64,000 nucleotides of DNA from Lycium barbarum (lineage: Eukaryota; Streptophyta; Magnoliopsida; Solanales; Solanaceae), in NCBI RefSeq assembly GCF_019175385.1, contig NC_083340.1:23696336-23760335 (forward strand). Reading direction: 5' to 3'. Below, piece by piece: positions 32,019 through 44,806 of this stretch. Numbering within the stretch: position 1 is the first letter of the stretch; the number at the start of each line of letters is the position of its first letter. The notes beneath the pieces are model-generated. The model made no database searches and had not been told where the DNA came from. It saw nothing but the letters and a program-made list of their open reading frames with translations. Made by a program: the position numbers and the translations under genes.

Positions 32019-32430
32019 TTGATAATTTAAATTTAGTTGATCCTAGCTTTCTTGATACTGATTGCAGAGTTATAATATTATTATTGACTTAAAGTTTAAA
32101 AATTAATATTCCACTTAGACTTCAAAAAAAAAAAAAAGGTGGAGGAGGAGATGTTATTTCTCACATGCATTTTTTGAAAGAAAAAAGAAAGTGAAAATTA
32201 AGAAAGGTAACTACTTTTCATATTTTTGATATATATGATTTAATTAGAATTAGGATATACTAACATCACTATAAAGTGTCAATTTCTTAAATTTTAAATT
32301 TTGTCTTATTTATAAGTAAGTTCACTAATTCCTAAACAAAAGAATAAATGTAGAATGTAGAATTTGATACTTTTTGCTTGAACCAGATAGTTCATAAAAC
32401 ATGGTTGTTACTAATCGCGCATATGTAAAA
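32019..32430. repeat. Partial copy B of the duplicated segment
   Basis: Matches the stretch that spans the MULE insertion site (about 23860-24083 plus 29888-30065, and 34438-34790 in copy C) without the MULE. It joins at its right end to acggatagctaaagaactta, which resembles the tail of the duplicated unit (37441-37463). Confidence 0.78.
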
Positions 32431-33189
32431 CACGGATAGCTAAAGAACTTAACTTTAGAAGTTCAAACGCACGTATGAGTCCCTCACTAAAAGAATTGCT
32501 AAAGAAATAAAAAGAAGGGTGTCTTCTCATCAAGGTTTCAGATCAACAATTAAATCATTGACACACACGTACAATGCATGAGTTGTTCAGATTAAAGAGG
32601 TGAAACCCAATTCCAAAGTTGAGATGATCAGTGAAACCCAAGTTATACATAGAGCTTCACGTTTTATTGCGGATGTGTATTCTGCTGGTGAGACAAAACT
32701 TCCAATTTTACTTTCATTTTTTCGATTTGTTTATGGTGTATATAGATGTTGTTGATTTGTGAATCATATCTGATTTCGCTTTTTTTCGATTTATTTGTTG
32801 TGTATATAGTTATTGTTGATTTGTGAATCAAATCTGATTTTGTGGGATCTAAACTGATCTGACAAAATCAGATCTAATATGATATGATCATTTTCTCTCT
32901 AAAATTTGTAATTTGTGATCCAAATCTACTTTTTAAGACACGAGTAAGATCCCGTGATCCCGTGACTGACATATGATGAGGGTCAAACCGATTGAATAAA
33001 TGTACCTAATCGAGACACTTAATAGTATTTTGGACAATTTTATTAGTACATGTATAAGTTAGAAAGGAATCTAATGTAACCCTTTGAAATAATTTTCCAA
33101 TCATATAAAGATCAGGTCAACTCGACCTCTATACAATTAAATGTGTATATAACTATTGTTGAATTCGATGGTATAGAGATCGCAACGCA
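32431..33189. other. Spacer between copies, possible exon remnant
   Basis: Mostly AT-rich. Around 32596-32680 a plus-strand frame reads smoothly (KPNSKVEMISETQV, RASRFIADVYSAG) and is followed by GGTGAGAC, a donor-like site. This could be a leftover exon of an unidentified gene. A pair of related tracts (ttgttgatttgtgaatca) occurs near 32748 and 32813. Confidence 0.3.
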
Positions 33190-36100
33190 TCGTCCTCTAG
33201 TCGCACATTTAGCCTCTGATGCAAACCACAAGTACAAATGGTGCAGGAGCTGCCTCAACTTGATGAGTCTGATCATTCTTATTATGTGTATGATAATATG
33301 TTGTGAGGTTGATATTTATCTCACAAGAAAAAGTGAATTTATAAATTATGGTTCACTTTTTTATAATACAAAGTCATGTTGCACAATTAGCATTAGTTGT
33401 ACTTGTGTGAGGCATATAATTAAAAAAATTCATATATCAGTTATTTACAAAATGGGATACTTTTGTTTGTTATTTAATAACTACTCCCTCCAGTTTTGAT
33501 ATTTGTGTAAACAAGACCTTTTTAGATTTCATGAAATATTTTTGAGACTGAAATAGTCTTAAGGTGAGCGATACAGATAACGGTAAGAGGAATCAAAATC
33601 GATGAACTGGGGCATGCAAGTCATGACAACCCTTTTTGATTTCATGATATTCCACATAGATGACCTATTGAATTACTCGCAAACCGTATTAAATCGTCAT
33701 GATTTCAAAATTACAAACAAACAACCAAAAAAAAACAACAACATGGTGACATGCAAGTCATGACAAATAAATAGAAATTACTATAATAAATAAGGGGCAA
33801 TCCAATGATATTTGTAGTCCTTAGTTGCATTTCAACTATTTAAATGAGCATCTTGGTAATCAAAAGAAGTGCTCTTCCAAATTTGCCCTTGTACTTGCTA
33901 TTTATTGCATGATAAACCAAAGTATGTTTCTAATAAATCAACACAATTCCAAACCTTTTTGGTAATTACATGGCCCCTTAGTTCAACTTTTTGCAAGTGA
34001 AGTATGTATCATGACTTCTTTTGTGTCATATATTTAACCCTATTTTGTTGTTTTATAACTTAGGTTGCCACTTTCAATTTGGTAAATATAAATTTTTTTT
34101 AATACTCTTTAAAATGATTAAAAATTTGTGAATGGTGATGATGTCATCTAAAAGAAATAACTATTCACAAAGACAAAAACTATATAATACTAATAACTTT
34201 GAAGACCTCATTTGGTATTGAAAGAGAAGTCTTTAAATGAAATTTTCACTTTATAAATTGTAAGATCATAATTAAATTTATCTTGATCTTATCTTTTATT
34301 TTGAGATATAAATTTAGGTATGATATTTTAACATAATTGTGCATTGTAGGAAAAGAAATCATTATCGATCCTTTAGAAAAATAAAAGTGATAATGAATAA
34401 AAAATTTAGGTACGTTGTTGTATTGAGACATGATTTAATAATTTAAATTTAGTTGATCCTAACTTTCTTGAGACTGATAGCAGAGTTATAATATTATTAT
34501 TGACGTAAAATTTACAAATTAATATTCCATTTACACTTCAACAAAAAAGAAGGGGGGGGGGGGGGGGGATGTTATTTTCTCACATGCATTTTTTGAAAGA
34601 AAAAAGAAAGTTTAAATTAAGAAAAGTAACTACTTTTCATATTTTTGATATATATGATTTAATTAGAATTAGGATATACTAATATCAGTATACAGTGTCA
34701 ATTTCTTAAATTTAATTTTGTCTTATTTATAAGTAAGTTCACTAATTCCTCAACAAAAAAAAAATGTAGAATGTATAGTTTGATACTTTTTTCTTGAACC
34801 ATCTGCGTCATATGCTTGGGGTGAAAATATGCCACCTCAGATCCCAGAGAGGGTGAGTCGAAACCAACCTATTGGGCTATTGACGGGTTGGGTTATGCTT
34901 TTTCTGATGCAGTTGATACGTTCAAATTACACCTATTAATGGCGTAAAGCGGACGTTGTCAAATATAGTAACTCAAACAAGGTTGGGGTCGAATCCCACA
35001 GAGAATATGGAGAGAAAAGGATACTAATTGTATGTGATACTAGTCTTTAAAGGCTTTAATCCTATCCCGAATGTTTTGAAAAGAGATTTGGTTTGTATCC
35101 GCTATTTTGAAGTGTTTGGAATTTGTTTGGATTTGGAGAACCAAAGTTGTGTCCCCGCAATGATTAGATGTTATGCTATGGGTGTCAATATGATATATTT
35201 CTAATGGGTTGGAGTTATGTATGCACTTAATCTCTAATGCACTTTCTAATATTTTCCAATAGTTAGAAAGTATTTCTTTTCATGATTTTTCCAAATGCAG
35301 AAAAGTTGTAAATAAGATTGATTAAATATGCCAAGTAGAACTCATCTTATCCCTAAGCGAGTCCATTAAACGAGGGTTAGCGCCTCGAGTCCTTGTTATA
35401 TTATTTCGAATCACACCCTAGTTCATCTTTCCAAATAAACTAAGGTTTGTGCATGAACAAGTGTTTGCAACCACTAATGAACAATGAATATGAAAAATAA
35501 TAAAACACATCACAACCCATTATATATATATACAATGTTAGACACTCATTACATAGCACCCACCATTTTGGGTCCACAACTTTGATTAAAGAAACTACTC
35601 ACACATTATGGTCTCAAAAGTAGTAAGCAATAAATGAGACATAAAGCTTACAAAGTGTAATAAAGATGATGGATAATGGAATCTTGTTGTCTTCACTAAG
35701 CTCCAAAAGGGGAGTATTCAATGCTCACCCACCAATGGAACTTTGTTCACGTGGTTACAATAAAAATCTGGTGCCAAAAATAACCTAAAATGTTCTTTAA
35801 ATAGGCTCCAAAAAACGCACAGCAGCAACTAACAAAATTGCCCCCGATAGCAAGATCGACGGACCGTCGATCGTTCGACGATCCGTCGATTTCTCCGTCC
35901 TTTGTACCTTCAGCCATGTGTTCCATTCGACGATGCCGTCGACCAGTTCGATGCTCCGTCGAGTATTCCGTCTTTCTCTCCTCTTGTTGAGAGATCCTGC
36001 TTTACGACACAAACGACGAATTGTAGATCAGTTCAACGCTTCGTCGATGCCTCCGTCCTTCGTCGTCTTCAACTTTGTCATCACTGGAAAATCGAGCTTA

Positions 36101-37532
36101 TCGACGCTTCAATTCGTCGGCTGATCGACGGAACGTCGATTCTTCATTTTTGGCCAATTTTTCTTTTGTTCTTTGCTTTTTGCTTTTGGGCCATTGTTTT
36201 CCTAAAACACAACAAAACATATTAACAAGAACCAGACTTACTTGAAAACAACCAAAATTCATAGTAAAAAGGCGTCGAATGTGCCACAAATCTGCGGCAC
36301 ATCAGCAGTTCAGGGAATCTGTTGGTTACACCCTCTATTTTGTGTTTCTATTTGGAGCTGTGAGTATCTTTTGTATGGTGATGCTTCTGAGGCCTATAGC
36401 TACAGATTTCGACTTATTGTATGCTTTAGGTGGACTTTCTATTGGCATGTCCATGAGACAGTGTGGGCTTGGCTTCCCCACACGGACGTCTCTTGTAGTG
36501 TGTGTTTCACTCGTACATATTATATTTAACATAGTTATTATGTTGATAACTCCCATACTATAACAAATTGTCATGATTTCAAGTTTCACTTATGATATCT
36601 CATCTAAAAAGAAAACATTGTACCTCTTTGTTATTTATTACATTCACTCATTTAGTTGTTTATAATACTCATGATACCTCTCTTTTATGATTTCAAAGCT
36701 ACAAAAGAAAAATAATACATTTCAGATGATGGCACGTAAATCACGAGAAATCGATATGACTTCATGTCATGTTCAATATATATCATGTCGGATTACTCAC
36801 AAACCAAATCGAATCATTATAAGTTGTTTGTTGTCTGGAATGTAGCTTGTTCTGAAAGCTTGTAATTTGCCGACTTCTATTCCAAGGGCACAATCTCATT
36901 TGCTCTGCCTGTAAATCCAAATATGTACATTTTTGCATTATATGCAAAAAATATTGCTCCCAAATAAATACTAGTCTAGCAAGCAACACTCCGAGCAATT
37001 TCTTGAATTTTTTTAACCATCTTGTATTCTCGACGCACTAACCCGATTAATTTAGATTTGTGTCGCGTAGAACCCATTTAAGGTAGAAGCGCTCTCTACC
37101 ATGGATTTTTTCATTCCCACGATAAACCAAAAACAAGCGATCAAGAATGAAGTTACTATTCTCACTGTTTACTTAAGCAAAATTTGAGTTTAAAAACAAA
37201 TGAATTCAATGAGAGGAGGAATAAATCCTTACACCACAAATAAACTTGAGTTTTTGAGTATTCTCGCTAGCATCCATCAAGAACTCAAAATCCCAATTTA
37301 AAACTCCCAAAATATTTAGATTTTTCGAATACTGTAGTAGTCGATTTATTGTAGTAAATTTTCTATAATTTTTTCAAATCAACAGATCGGGTGAGTATAA
37401 GTATACATAATCTCGTAAAGCTCTGATACCACTTAATAACAATACGAATAGCGAAAGAACTTAACATTAAAAGTTAGAAAAATATTAATTCTTAAAAGAG
37501 AAGAACACAAGCTCTTTGGTATTTGATACTTG
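33190..37532. repeat. Duplicated segment, copy C
   Basis: Paralog of copy A without the hAT and MULE insertions; both empty sites are readable (attacatg at 33965-33972, taattagaa near 34660-34668). It has a deletion at about 34798 relative to copy A, and is interrupted by the solo LTR 34913-36304. Beyond that it follows copy A through the PBS-like tract at 37420-37431. Confidence 0.82.
34913..36304 (-). mobile_element. Antisense solo LTR of an Athila-like element
   Basis: The 1392-bp sequence starts TGATACGTTCAAATTACACC, the reverse complement of the usual Athila LTR 3' end, and ends GCGGCACATCA. The 5-bp target duplication gcagt is perfect (34908-34912 and 36305-36309). The reverse complement of the conserved ttccctgtgggattcgaccc-type tract lies near 34990-35010. 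A palindrome-rich patch (35850-36140) uses CGACGGWCCGTCG-like units instead of the TTTACGG type. Short ORFs within it are incidental. Confidence 0.9.
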
Positions 37533-37723
37533 AAACCTTGTTTCATACTAAAAAAGTAGTGAATCAATTAAAAAGAATAGGAGGACGGGAACTCAAATGA
37601 GAAATCTTATCATTGAAGAAACCCAAGCTATAATTCAAAAAAGAACAAAAAAAAAAAAAAGCAAAATTCTAAAGAGAACCTCAAAGGTCTCCACAAGCTA
37701 CAAATCTATTAATATCAGTAATT

Positions 37724-38195
37724 GTAGCAGCCTAGCCCGCTGGTGATATTGTCCTCTCCTGGGCCTAAGCCCACACGACTTTAAAACATGTCACTAGGGT
37801 CTAAAGCATGCTTTCTCAGTTACCCAGCATCATTCCCGTGGTTTTGTTGATATGAGATTCTCCTAGCTGGGGTCATGTCCCATACACCCCCTCTTACAGA
37901 CTCAGCGTCCTGGTGATGTTTGCTCCACCATATTAAATTGTTCTAAGCTCAGCATTGAGATTTGTCTCTCATACATGTGATTTTCCTAAACTCAGTTGAA
38001 GTCTGACCCACCATCGACAAGGTTGACACGGGAGTGACTCTTATACCAATTATAACAGCCCAACCCGCTAGTGATATTGTCCGCTCTGAGTTTAAGCCCG
38101 CACGACTTTAAAACGCGTCCCTAGTGTCTAAGGCATGCTTCCTTATATATTTCCTACATCCCTCCCGTATTTTTGTCGATGTGAGATTCTCCTTC
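37724..38195. repeat. Two direct repeats of about 145 bp
   Basis: 37724-37870 and 38052-38193 share a core with gcccgctggtgatattgtcc or gcccgctagtgatattgtcc, then actttaaaac and gatgtgagattctcc or a close variant. They lie about 330 bp apart. I recall this as a dispersed repeat in Solanaceae, but the element type is not clear. No gene. Confidence 0.6.
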
Positions 38196-38743
38196 GACCA
38201 TGAATCCTTCATGACCTTAATTGAATTCTTGATTATTCGAGATATATGGTCCTTCGTTGAAGACCTCTGGATGAAAGCACCGATGCAACAAACCAATTTT
38301 TCAACATAAACAGGAAGATGTTATATTCTATATTGATCTCAATACTGAAAGATTACAACTGTAGAATATAAACAACAAAAGGGAAATTACAGAACAACTA
38401 AAGAAATAAGATAGTAATCAGAAAGGGGATGAGAGACAAATTCGAATGGGAGATGAGAAGAATAGATTGAACCAAATCTCTAGCATAATACGCATAGCCA
38501 TTCTTTCTAACCCCTAGTCCTTTTTAATAATTGATAATTGGGAATGAATTCCAAATAAACCCTATAATCTCAACCGGATCAGTCTTATTTACCACTTCTA
38601 GCCAACAAGCCCTTATGAAATCAACATGGTTCACAACATATAAGTTTGACAAGTTAGATCAAGTAGATTACCAATTAATATTTCTTAGATTTTTATTATG
38701 ACTATGTGATTTTTGACTTTTATATTTCTATCCTTAAGTCAAA
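38196..38743. other. AT-rich intergenic stretch
   Basis: No gene, tandem repeat or element end can be supported here. Confidence 0.5.
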
Positions 38744-38991
38744 CTCCCTCCGTTCACTTTTAATTATTCACTTTGGACTTTTCACGCTGTTTAAGAAATA
38801 ATAAATCAAGTACATAATTTACCAATGTACTCATATTAATTGGTGCATATTTTTATTGGATTTGAAGTGAGTAATTAATACTAAGGGTAAAACAGAAAAA
38901 AAAATTGTCTTATCTTGATACGCTAAAAGTGATAAGTAAAAGTAAAAAATTATTTTTAGAATACTGGACAAGTAAAAATGAACGGAGAAAG
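38744..38991. mobile_element. MITE with CTCCCTCCG-type ends
   Basis: The left end CTCCCTCCGTTCACTTTTA and the right end (reverse complement CTTTCTCCGTTCATTTTTAC) are inverted repeats about 248 bp apart. The form resembles the common Stowaway-like MITEs of plants. A TA target duplication is not clear. Confidence 0.65.
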
Positions 38992-39164
38992 TGTTTTCTA
39001 GGGAAGAACAACAGTGACTTGATGGGAACACAATAAACGAGATAAAAACAATATTTGAAAACAGTGGTACTTAACGCAACACCTCGAAGAACATTATTAC
39101 TTTACTTTACTTTACTACTACTTAGAAGAGGGAGTTTGGTCATCCCTCTTCGTCGTCCGTTGAT

Positions 39165-41137
39165 GGGCCCCATTATTTTTTTAATGGGCCCTATATTAAA
39201 CAGGCCCTAAAAAAAAAAAAAATTATGGATCCCATATATATTAAACAACAACTAATATTTTAAAAAAATTGTGGGCCCCATATTAAATACCAACTAGTAT
39301 TATAAAAAAAAAGTGAATCCCATATTTAAAAAATAAACAATGTAAAAAAAAAAGTGGGCCCCATATTAAACACCATGCGCATTCGTAGCAAACACTAATA
39401 TAATAAAGTTTTAGATACGGAGCACAAATTACAATGTTATATCAATCGTGTTTTGAACATAGTACATATAAAAAATAAAATTGGGCCCCATATTAAACAG
39501 GCCCATAAAAAAACAAAATTGAAAAAAAAAAATTGTGAGCCCCATATATATTAAACAACAACTAATATTAAAAAAAATGTGAGCCCCATATTAAACACCA
39601 TCCAGTATTAAAAAAAAAGGTGGAACCCACCACATCCAAACTCACGGAAAAAAAAAGTGAACCCCATATTAACAAAATCATGTAATATTAAAAAAAAAAG
39701 TGAATCCCATATTAAAAAAAAAAACAATGTTAAAAAAATTATGGGCCCCATATTAAATACCGTGCGTATTCCTAGCAAACACTAATATAATAAAGTTTTA
39801 AATACGGAGCACAAACTACAGTGTTATATTAATCGTGTTTTGGACATAGTATCCCATATTGACAAAATCAAACAATATATATATAAAAAAAATGAATCCC
39901 ATATTAAAAAAATAAACAATGTCAAAAAAAAAAGTGCAGACTTTGTATTCTTAGCAAACACTAACATAATAAAGTTTTAGATACGGAGCACAAATTACAA
40001 TGTTATATCAATCGTGTTTTGAACATAGTATATATATATATATATAAAATCGGGCCCCATATTAAACAGGCCCATTAAAAAAAAATTGTAAAAAAAAATT
40101 ATGGGCCCTATATATATTAAACAACAACTAATATTAAAAAAAAATGTGGGCCTCATATTGAACACCATCCAGTATTAAAAAAACAAATGGGAACCCACTA
40201 CATCCAAACTCACGGGAAAAAAAAAGTGAACCCCATATTAACAAAATCAAGCAATGTTAAAAAAAAAGAAATTGTGGGCCCCATATTAAATACCGTGCGT
40301 ATTTGTAGCAAACACTAATATAATAAAGTTTTAAATACAGAGCACAAATTACAATGTTATATTAATCGTTTTTTGAACATAGTATCTCACATTGACAAAA
40401 TCAAGCAATATATATAAAAAAAAAAATGAATCCCACATTGTGGGCCCCATATTAAACACCATCCAGTATTAAAAAAAAAGTGGAACACACCACATCCAAA
40501 CTCACGGGAAAAAAAAGTGGACCCCATATTAACAAAATCAAGCAATATTGAAAAAAAAAAGTGAATCCCATATTTAAAAAACAAACAATGTTAAAAAAAA
40601 ATGTGGGCCCTATATTAAACACCATGCGTATTCGTAGCAAACACTAATATAATAAAGTTTTAAATACGGAGCACAAACTACAATGTTATATTAATCGTGT
40701 TTTGAACATAGTATCCCATATTGACAAAATCTAGTTATTATGTTCACTAAATATACTTAAAATATTTATGTTTTAAAATAAGATAGAATTTAATGCAAAA
40801 GACAACATGACAAGTAAAATGAGCTAAACCGAGAATATTTACCAATAATTAAAATATAGTATTTCTTCGTTTAGATAGAAAATCAATTTCTACAACAAGT
40901 CTTCTCTTTTAAAAAATATTAATAAATTTGTCGATTTTGTATTCGTAGCAAACATTAATATAATAAAATTTTAGATACGGAGCACAAACTACAATGTTAT
41001 ATTAATCATGTTTTAAACATAACATATACTCTCTCTCTCTATATATATAATCACTATTTAAAGATAACTACATACACATAGATGCACTATAATCTAAAGT
41101 GTTGGGCCCGTACGCAGCACGAGCATAAGCCGTCTAG
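39165..41137 (+). mobile_element. Helitron-like element filled with tandem repeats
   Basis: Two interleaved repeat families fill the block. One is gtgggccccatattaaa followed by poly-A and short spacers. The other is an approximately 90-bp unit with tagcaaacactaatataat and cggagcacaaattacaatg, seen six times (about 39380, 39770, 39948, 40302, 40630 and 40942). The right end reads GCCCGTACGCAGCACGAGC, a 6-bp-stem hairpin with one mismatch, then CTAG at 41134-41137 before a T. This is the typical plant Helitron 3' terminus. The 5' end is not certain. No Rep/helicase gene is present, so it would be non-autonomous. Confidence 0.6.
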
Positions 41138-41401
41138 TATGTGGGTATACTTCAAACAAACCTCGACCAAGCGAAAAAAAAAAAAAAAAAGTATACTTCA
41201 AATAAACGTGCCATTTTAGAAATGTGAAGACATAGTATTTCTAAAGGGGCCGGTCGATTTTGAAAAGCAGTTACGTATGCTTTAAAACAAAAAAGTTTTT
41301 TTTTAATACACATCACTCTCATAAACAAGTGGGAACCAAATAGCGTTAACCGTAAGTGAAGCTTATATTGGGACATTAAATTTCTTCAAAACGACGTCGA
41401 A

Positions 41402-41513
41402 CTCGTAAGTCGGTCCGTCTTTTCCTTATTGACACGTGCTCTTCATATCCAGCTTTCATTTTTCCCCAAAATTCTTGTTTTTTTAATCTAAACTCTCTTT
41501 CGATCTTAACCAG
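41402..41513 (+). promoter_or_regulatory. Putative promoter and leader exon of the ABC1K gene
   Basis: A G-box CACGTG (41433-41438) and an upstream GACGTC stretch (near 41391) precede a CT-rich leader-like sequence. A weak donor, CAG/GTTTTT, lies at 41513/41514. A good acceptor, CTTCTTGCAG, ends at 44757, 49 nt before the start codon. I infer a noncoding first exon and a roughly 3.2-kb leader intron. The start of transcription is not known. Confidence 0.4.
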
Positions 41514-42118
41514 GTTTTTCTTACAACTTTGTATGTTCTCTTATGTTTTTTTTTTTTCCCTTATATTTGTATGTTAAGATTCTTGATAATTACTGTTGCT
41601 CTTATCATATGAAAATTGAGTTTTTTGTTTTTGATTTGGATTATTCATTTCCCAGGTGGGATTTTGTGTTTGTCAAAGTAATTGGCTTTGTTCCACTTCA
41701 TTTTATAATTCTATGCAAGAATGCAGTAGATATAGTATAGGAAATGGTTGGCTGGCTAATCCTCATAATTCTGGTTAGTTATTTCACTTATAATGTGGTA
41801 TTTTACTGGAAAGCTTAGATTATGTTTTTTTTTTTTTTTCATGTTCTGTTTTGTTGATATTGATGTTTATTGTGAAATTTGGTTGTTTCATCAAGTAAGC
41901 GTCGAGGTTCGTAGCATTGCTTCATGCCCTTCTTGTGGTTTGAAAGCAAAGGACACAACTTGCATGGTCTAGTGAATGTTAACTTAGTACTTGTGACTGC
42001 TTAAGCATATTGTACAAATTTTTCATACTATAATTGTTCATTCTACATCAATCTACCTAAACTTTTCTGACTTATGAGAACTTGGATGCTGCAATTGTTC
42101 GTTTTTATTGATAACGGT

Positions 42119-42235
42119 GGTGTCTAGGCCAGCTTGCGCGCACCTCGACTATCGACTAATTCCATGTGGTACTTGCTACTTCCTATCAGCACAGGTCCCG
42201 GGTAATTCTATCCACCTAGGCCTGGACAGATGGAA
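42119..42235 (-). mobile_element. Solanaceous SINE fragment
   Basis: The tract ggccagcttgcgcgcacctc ... ggtcccgggtaattctatcc ... ggcctggacagatgg is, as I recall, a frequent repeat of tobacco and tomato. Its reverse complement corresponds to the body of a tRNA-derived SINE. Ends and target duplications are not resolved. Confidence 0.5.
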
Positions 42236-44310
42236 ACTGCATTGTTCATTTTGAGTTCTACAATTATTAGTTCATAGGCTGTTTAAGAGGAGGGGGGTAG
42301 TAGAAAATACAGAGAAATACAAAAGTACGATACAAATTTCAGTGTCAATGTCATGCTTAGCATAATCAAAGATATCATTAGCATATATTTCTCTATTCTC
42401 AGCAGCATTTTCCCTTGAATGAGGCTAAGAGAATGTAATTTCTCTTTTCTCAAATCACTGTGGGGACTTGTTACAAACTTTGGAAGTGCTTATATATGAC
42501 CTGTACATAAGTAATTACCATAATCAAATTAGAGAAAATGAGGGAAATGAATGAGATCAGTTAAGCAGTAGTATAGTTCGTACATAAGCTACTGCTGTGG
42601 CAGGAAAGGCATAGAAATGAAGCCCTTACCAAGAAGAAAAGGAAAAGAGCAGAATAAATAAAGCATGTGAGGTCGTTCCTTTAGTGCTCATGTGAACAAT
42701 GTGGAAGGAGATAGATAGAAGAATATTTGAAGAAATCGGGAACTCTTATATAGATGTTACTGGATAATCATTGTTATTTGTATATTTTTGAAGTAGATAG
42801 GATTTTTTTTTGTTCAGTGAGTTGGGAGTACATACGATATGGCAATATTGTCCCAATAAGTATTGATGATTGGCTGGTTTATGTCCGCTTGTAGGTTTAT
42901 TTGTTTCTTGTTTACACTATGTATGCAGGGTCTTTTCCCAATATATTAATATGAAAATATATACTATTATAAAAAAGTGTTGTCAAATGCAAAGCGGCTG
43001 GTTGGGGTTCTTAGCAGAAGGTACAACTAAAGCACTCGTTTTAGTTAATGACACAAATAAGGAGAAGTCTAAAAACAATATAGGTAATGCAAAAGAATAA
43101 CTATATGGATGAAGAAATTGAAATAACTGGAGGTGAAATGAAATCAATGAAGCAAAAGTAATAAATTAATTTCGAAAACCATTTAAATTTATGTTTTGAA
43201 TGCAATGGCCCAATTTTAAGTTTTTAATCTCCTAAATTTTGTTCCTACTCATTGGCATATTTATTAATGATGCTTTCATAACAATTGATATACCAACTTT
43301 CCAGCTATATTGATCCTTTTTGATAACCGAAAAATTCCTTGTGAGTGTTGGTCCACTGGTTAGAAACTCGGAGGAGTATGGGCGTGTCCCTGTATCCTGC
43401 TCTCACTTGAATACTAGGTTCCTTATCAGTGGTAGGATTCGAACTAGTAACGTGCGTCCTATTCACACATTGAACTGTATTTAATGTTTGGTGTTGCTCT
43501 TTCTAACGTAGAGCCTGAGGGCAATGAGGCTCACACCTTAACGTCTTGTTGCTCGCACTAAAGTGCAGCTTAGGCGAATTGAAGCAATCACTATGTGCAT
43601 CAACGAACTTTAGGGTTTAAGAACACCTTAAGCAAGCTTTTAACAACAATGGCTACAGAAGCAACAATATGGTTTTGTGCGTGTGTGCAAATGTGTTCTC
43701 TTGACATGGAAACTAAGTAAGAAATATCTTTGACATGAGCTAAATATGCATAACACACCAAAAATACCCCTAATATCTAGTGAGTTCTATCTGCCATTTT
43801 TCTATAATAGTATGTCATTAAAGGAAAATGAGAATGTTAAGATTAACGAGTTGCAAAATAAAGAATCCAGTCTTTGGAAAAGACTAAAAAGCAAAGAGTG
43901 TCATATAAAATAGATTGGACGAAGCACATGCGTGATGGTTGTTCTCATATCTGTAAGAACACATTTACTTTTGTGCAGATAGTTCTTTGACTCTAATTGT
44001 ACCTTGCAATTACTGCTTTACTGTGGACAATGTGTGTTAACACCTATTGAAAGGAATGTGCGTTATTCTTTGGAGATCATTCGTAAGGAATGTGCGTTAT
44101 TCTTTGGAGATCATTCGTTTGCTTGACAATCTGCTACTTGCTTCTTCTTTTTTCTTCTCTCTCCCCCCCCCCCCCCCCCCCCACCACACACACACACACA
44201 AAAAAATGGGTTGGAGAGGGGTTGCTATATTTCGATATACGTTCCACTATTGACATTACATTGATAGACATCAGAGTAACTTATTGTCTGTTAGTTTACC
44301 ATTGAACAAG

Positions 44311-44550
44311 ACCCGCAAGGGTGGCTCAGTTGGTTGAGCATGGGGCTTTCGTAATGGAGGTCTCAGGTTCGAAACCCCCTGTCTACGACAACAGAGGATT
44401 TGCCTTCTGGGTCGAGCTCGTCGCACCGGGCTTGCCTAGTGCGAGTTACCTCTCCGGTGTGGTTTGCGAGCTATTGCACAGGAGCTGGGTTTACCCTGTG
44501 CGCACCCGAAGGGTAGCGGCTGCGGGTTCCCATGTCATCAAAAAAAAAAA
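44311..44550 (+). mobile_element. tRNA-derived SINE with 18-bp target duplication
   Basis: The 5' part has a Pol III A box (GGCTCAGTTGG) and a B box (GGTTCGAAACC); the 3' end is an A-run. It is flanked by the perfect direct repeat agtttaccattgaacaag (44293-44310 and 44551-44568). This is a typical full-length SINE inserted by target-primed reverse transcription, in the ABC1K leader intron. An ORF across it is incidental. Confidence 0.9.
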
Positions 44551-44806
44551 AGTTTACCATTGAACAAGTATTTCTTAACTGACGTCTTCATAACTGTTTA
44601 CAGTCTGGTATTTTGCCATTGAGCCATTATTTCTGAACTGAAGTCTTCATAATTCCTTTTGGATGCTTTAACTGCGATTGCTCATGCTGGTTTAGCAAGA
44701 TTATAGGGACTCGTACTTTTTCCAAAGTAACACTTTCTTTAGTCTCCCTTCTTGCAGATTTATAACTTCTTAGATAGAAATACATTTCTCAACCAAGCTA
44801 CAATCA

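Larger units (their letters stand above)
41514..44757 (+). other. Leader intron or upstream region of the ABC1K gene
   Basis: No coding exon is supported. It contains a SINE fragment near 42119, a poly-C/CA tract at about 44163-44200 and the intact SINE at 44311-44550. A direct repeat of about 43 bp (ggaatgtgcgttattctttg) occurs twice around 44052 and 44090. Confidence 0.5.

Noticed and set aside
35902..36225. 107-codon ORF
   Set aside because: Lies inside the antisense solo LTR and has low-complexity palindromic composition.
39000..39165. Exact 5' end of the Helitron
   Set aside because: Several AT-rich candidates (ttactttactttacttt near 39092) exist but none shows a clear A/TC terminus.
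43330..43480. Second SINE in the leader intron
   Set aside because: A ggattcgaact B-box-like sequence is present, but no A box, tail or target duplication could be found.
44320..44380. tRNA gene
   Set aside because: The A and B boxes belong to the SINE, which has an A-tail and target duplications; no full cloverleaf was found.
44321..44563. 80-codon ORF
   Set aside because: It lies wholly in the SINE and is chance.
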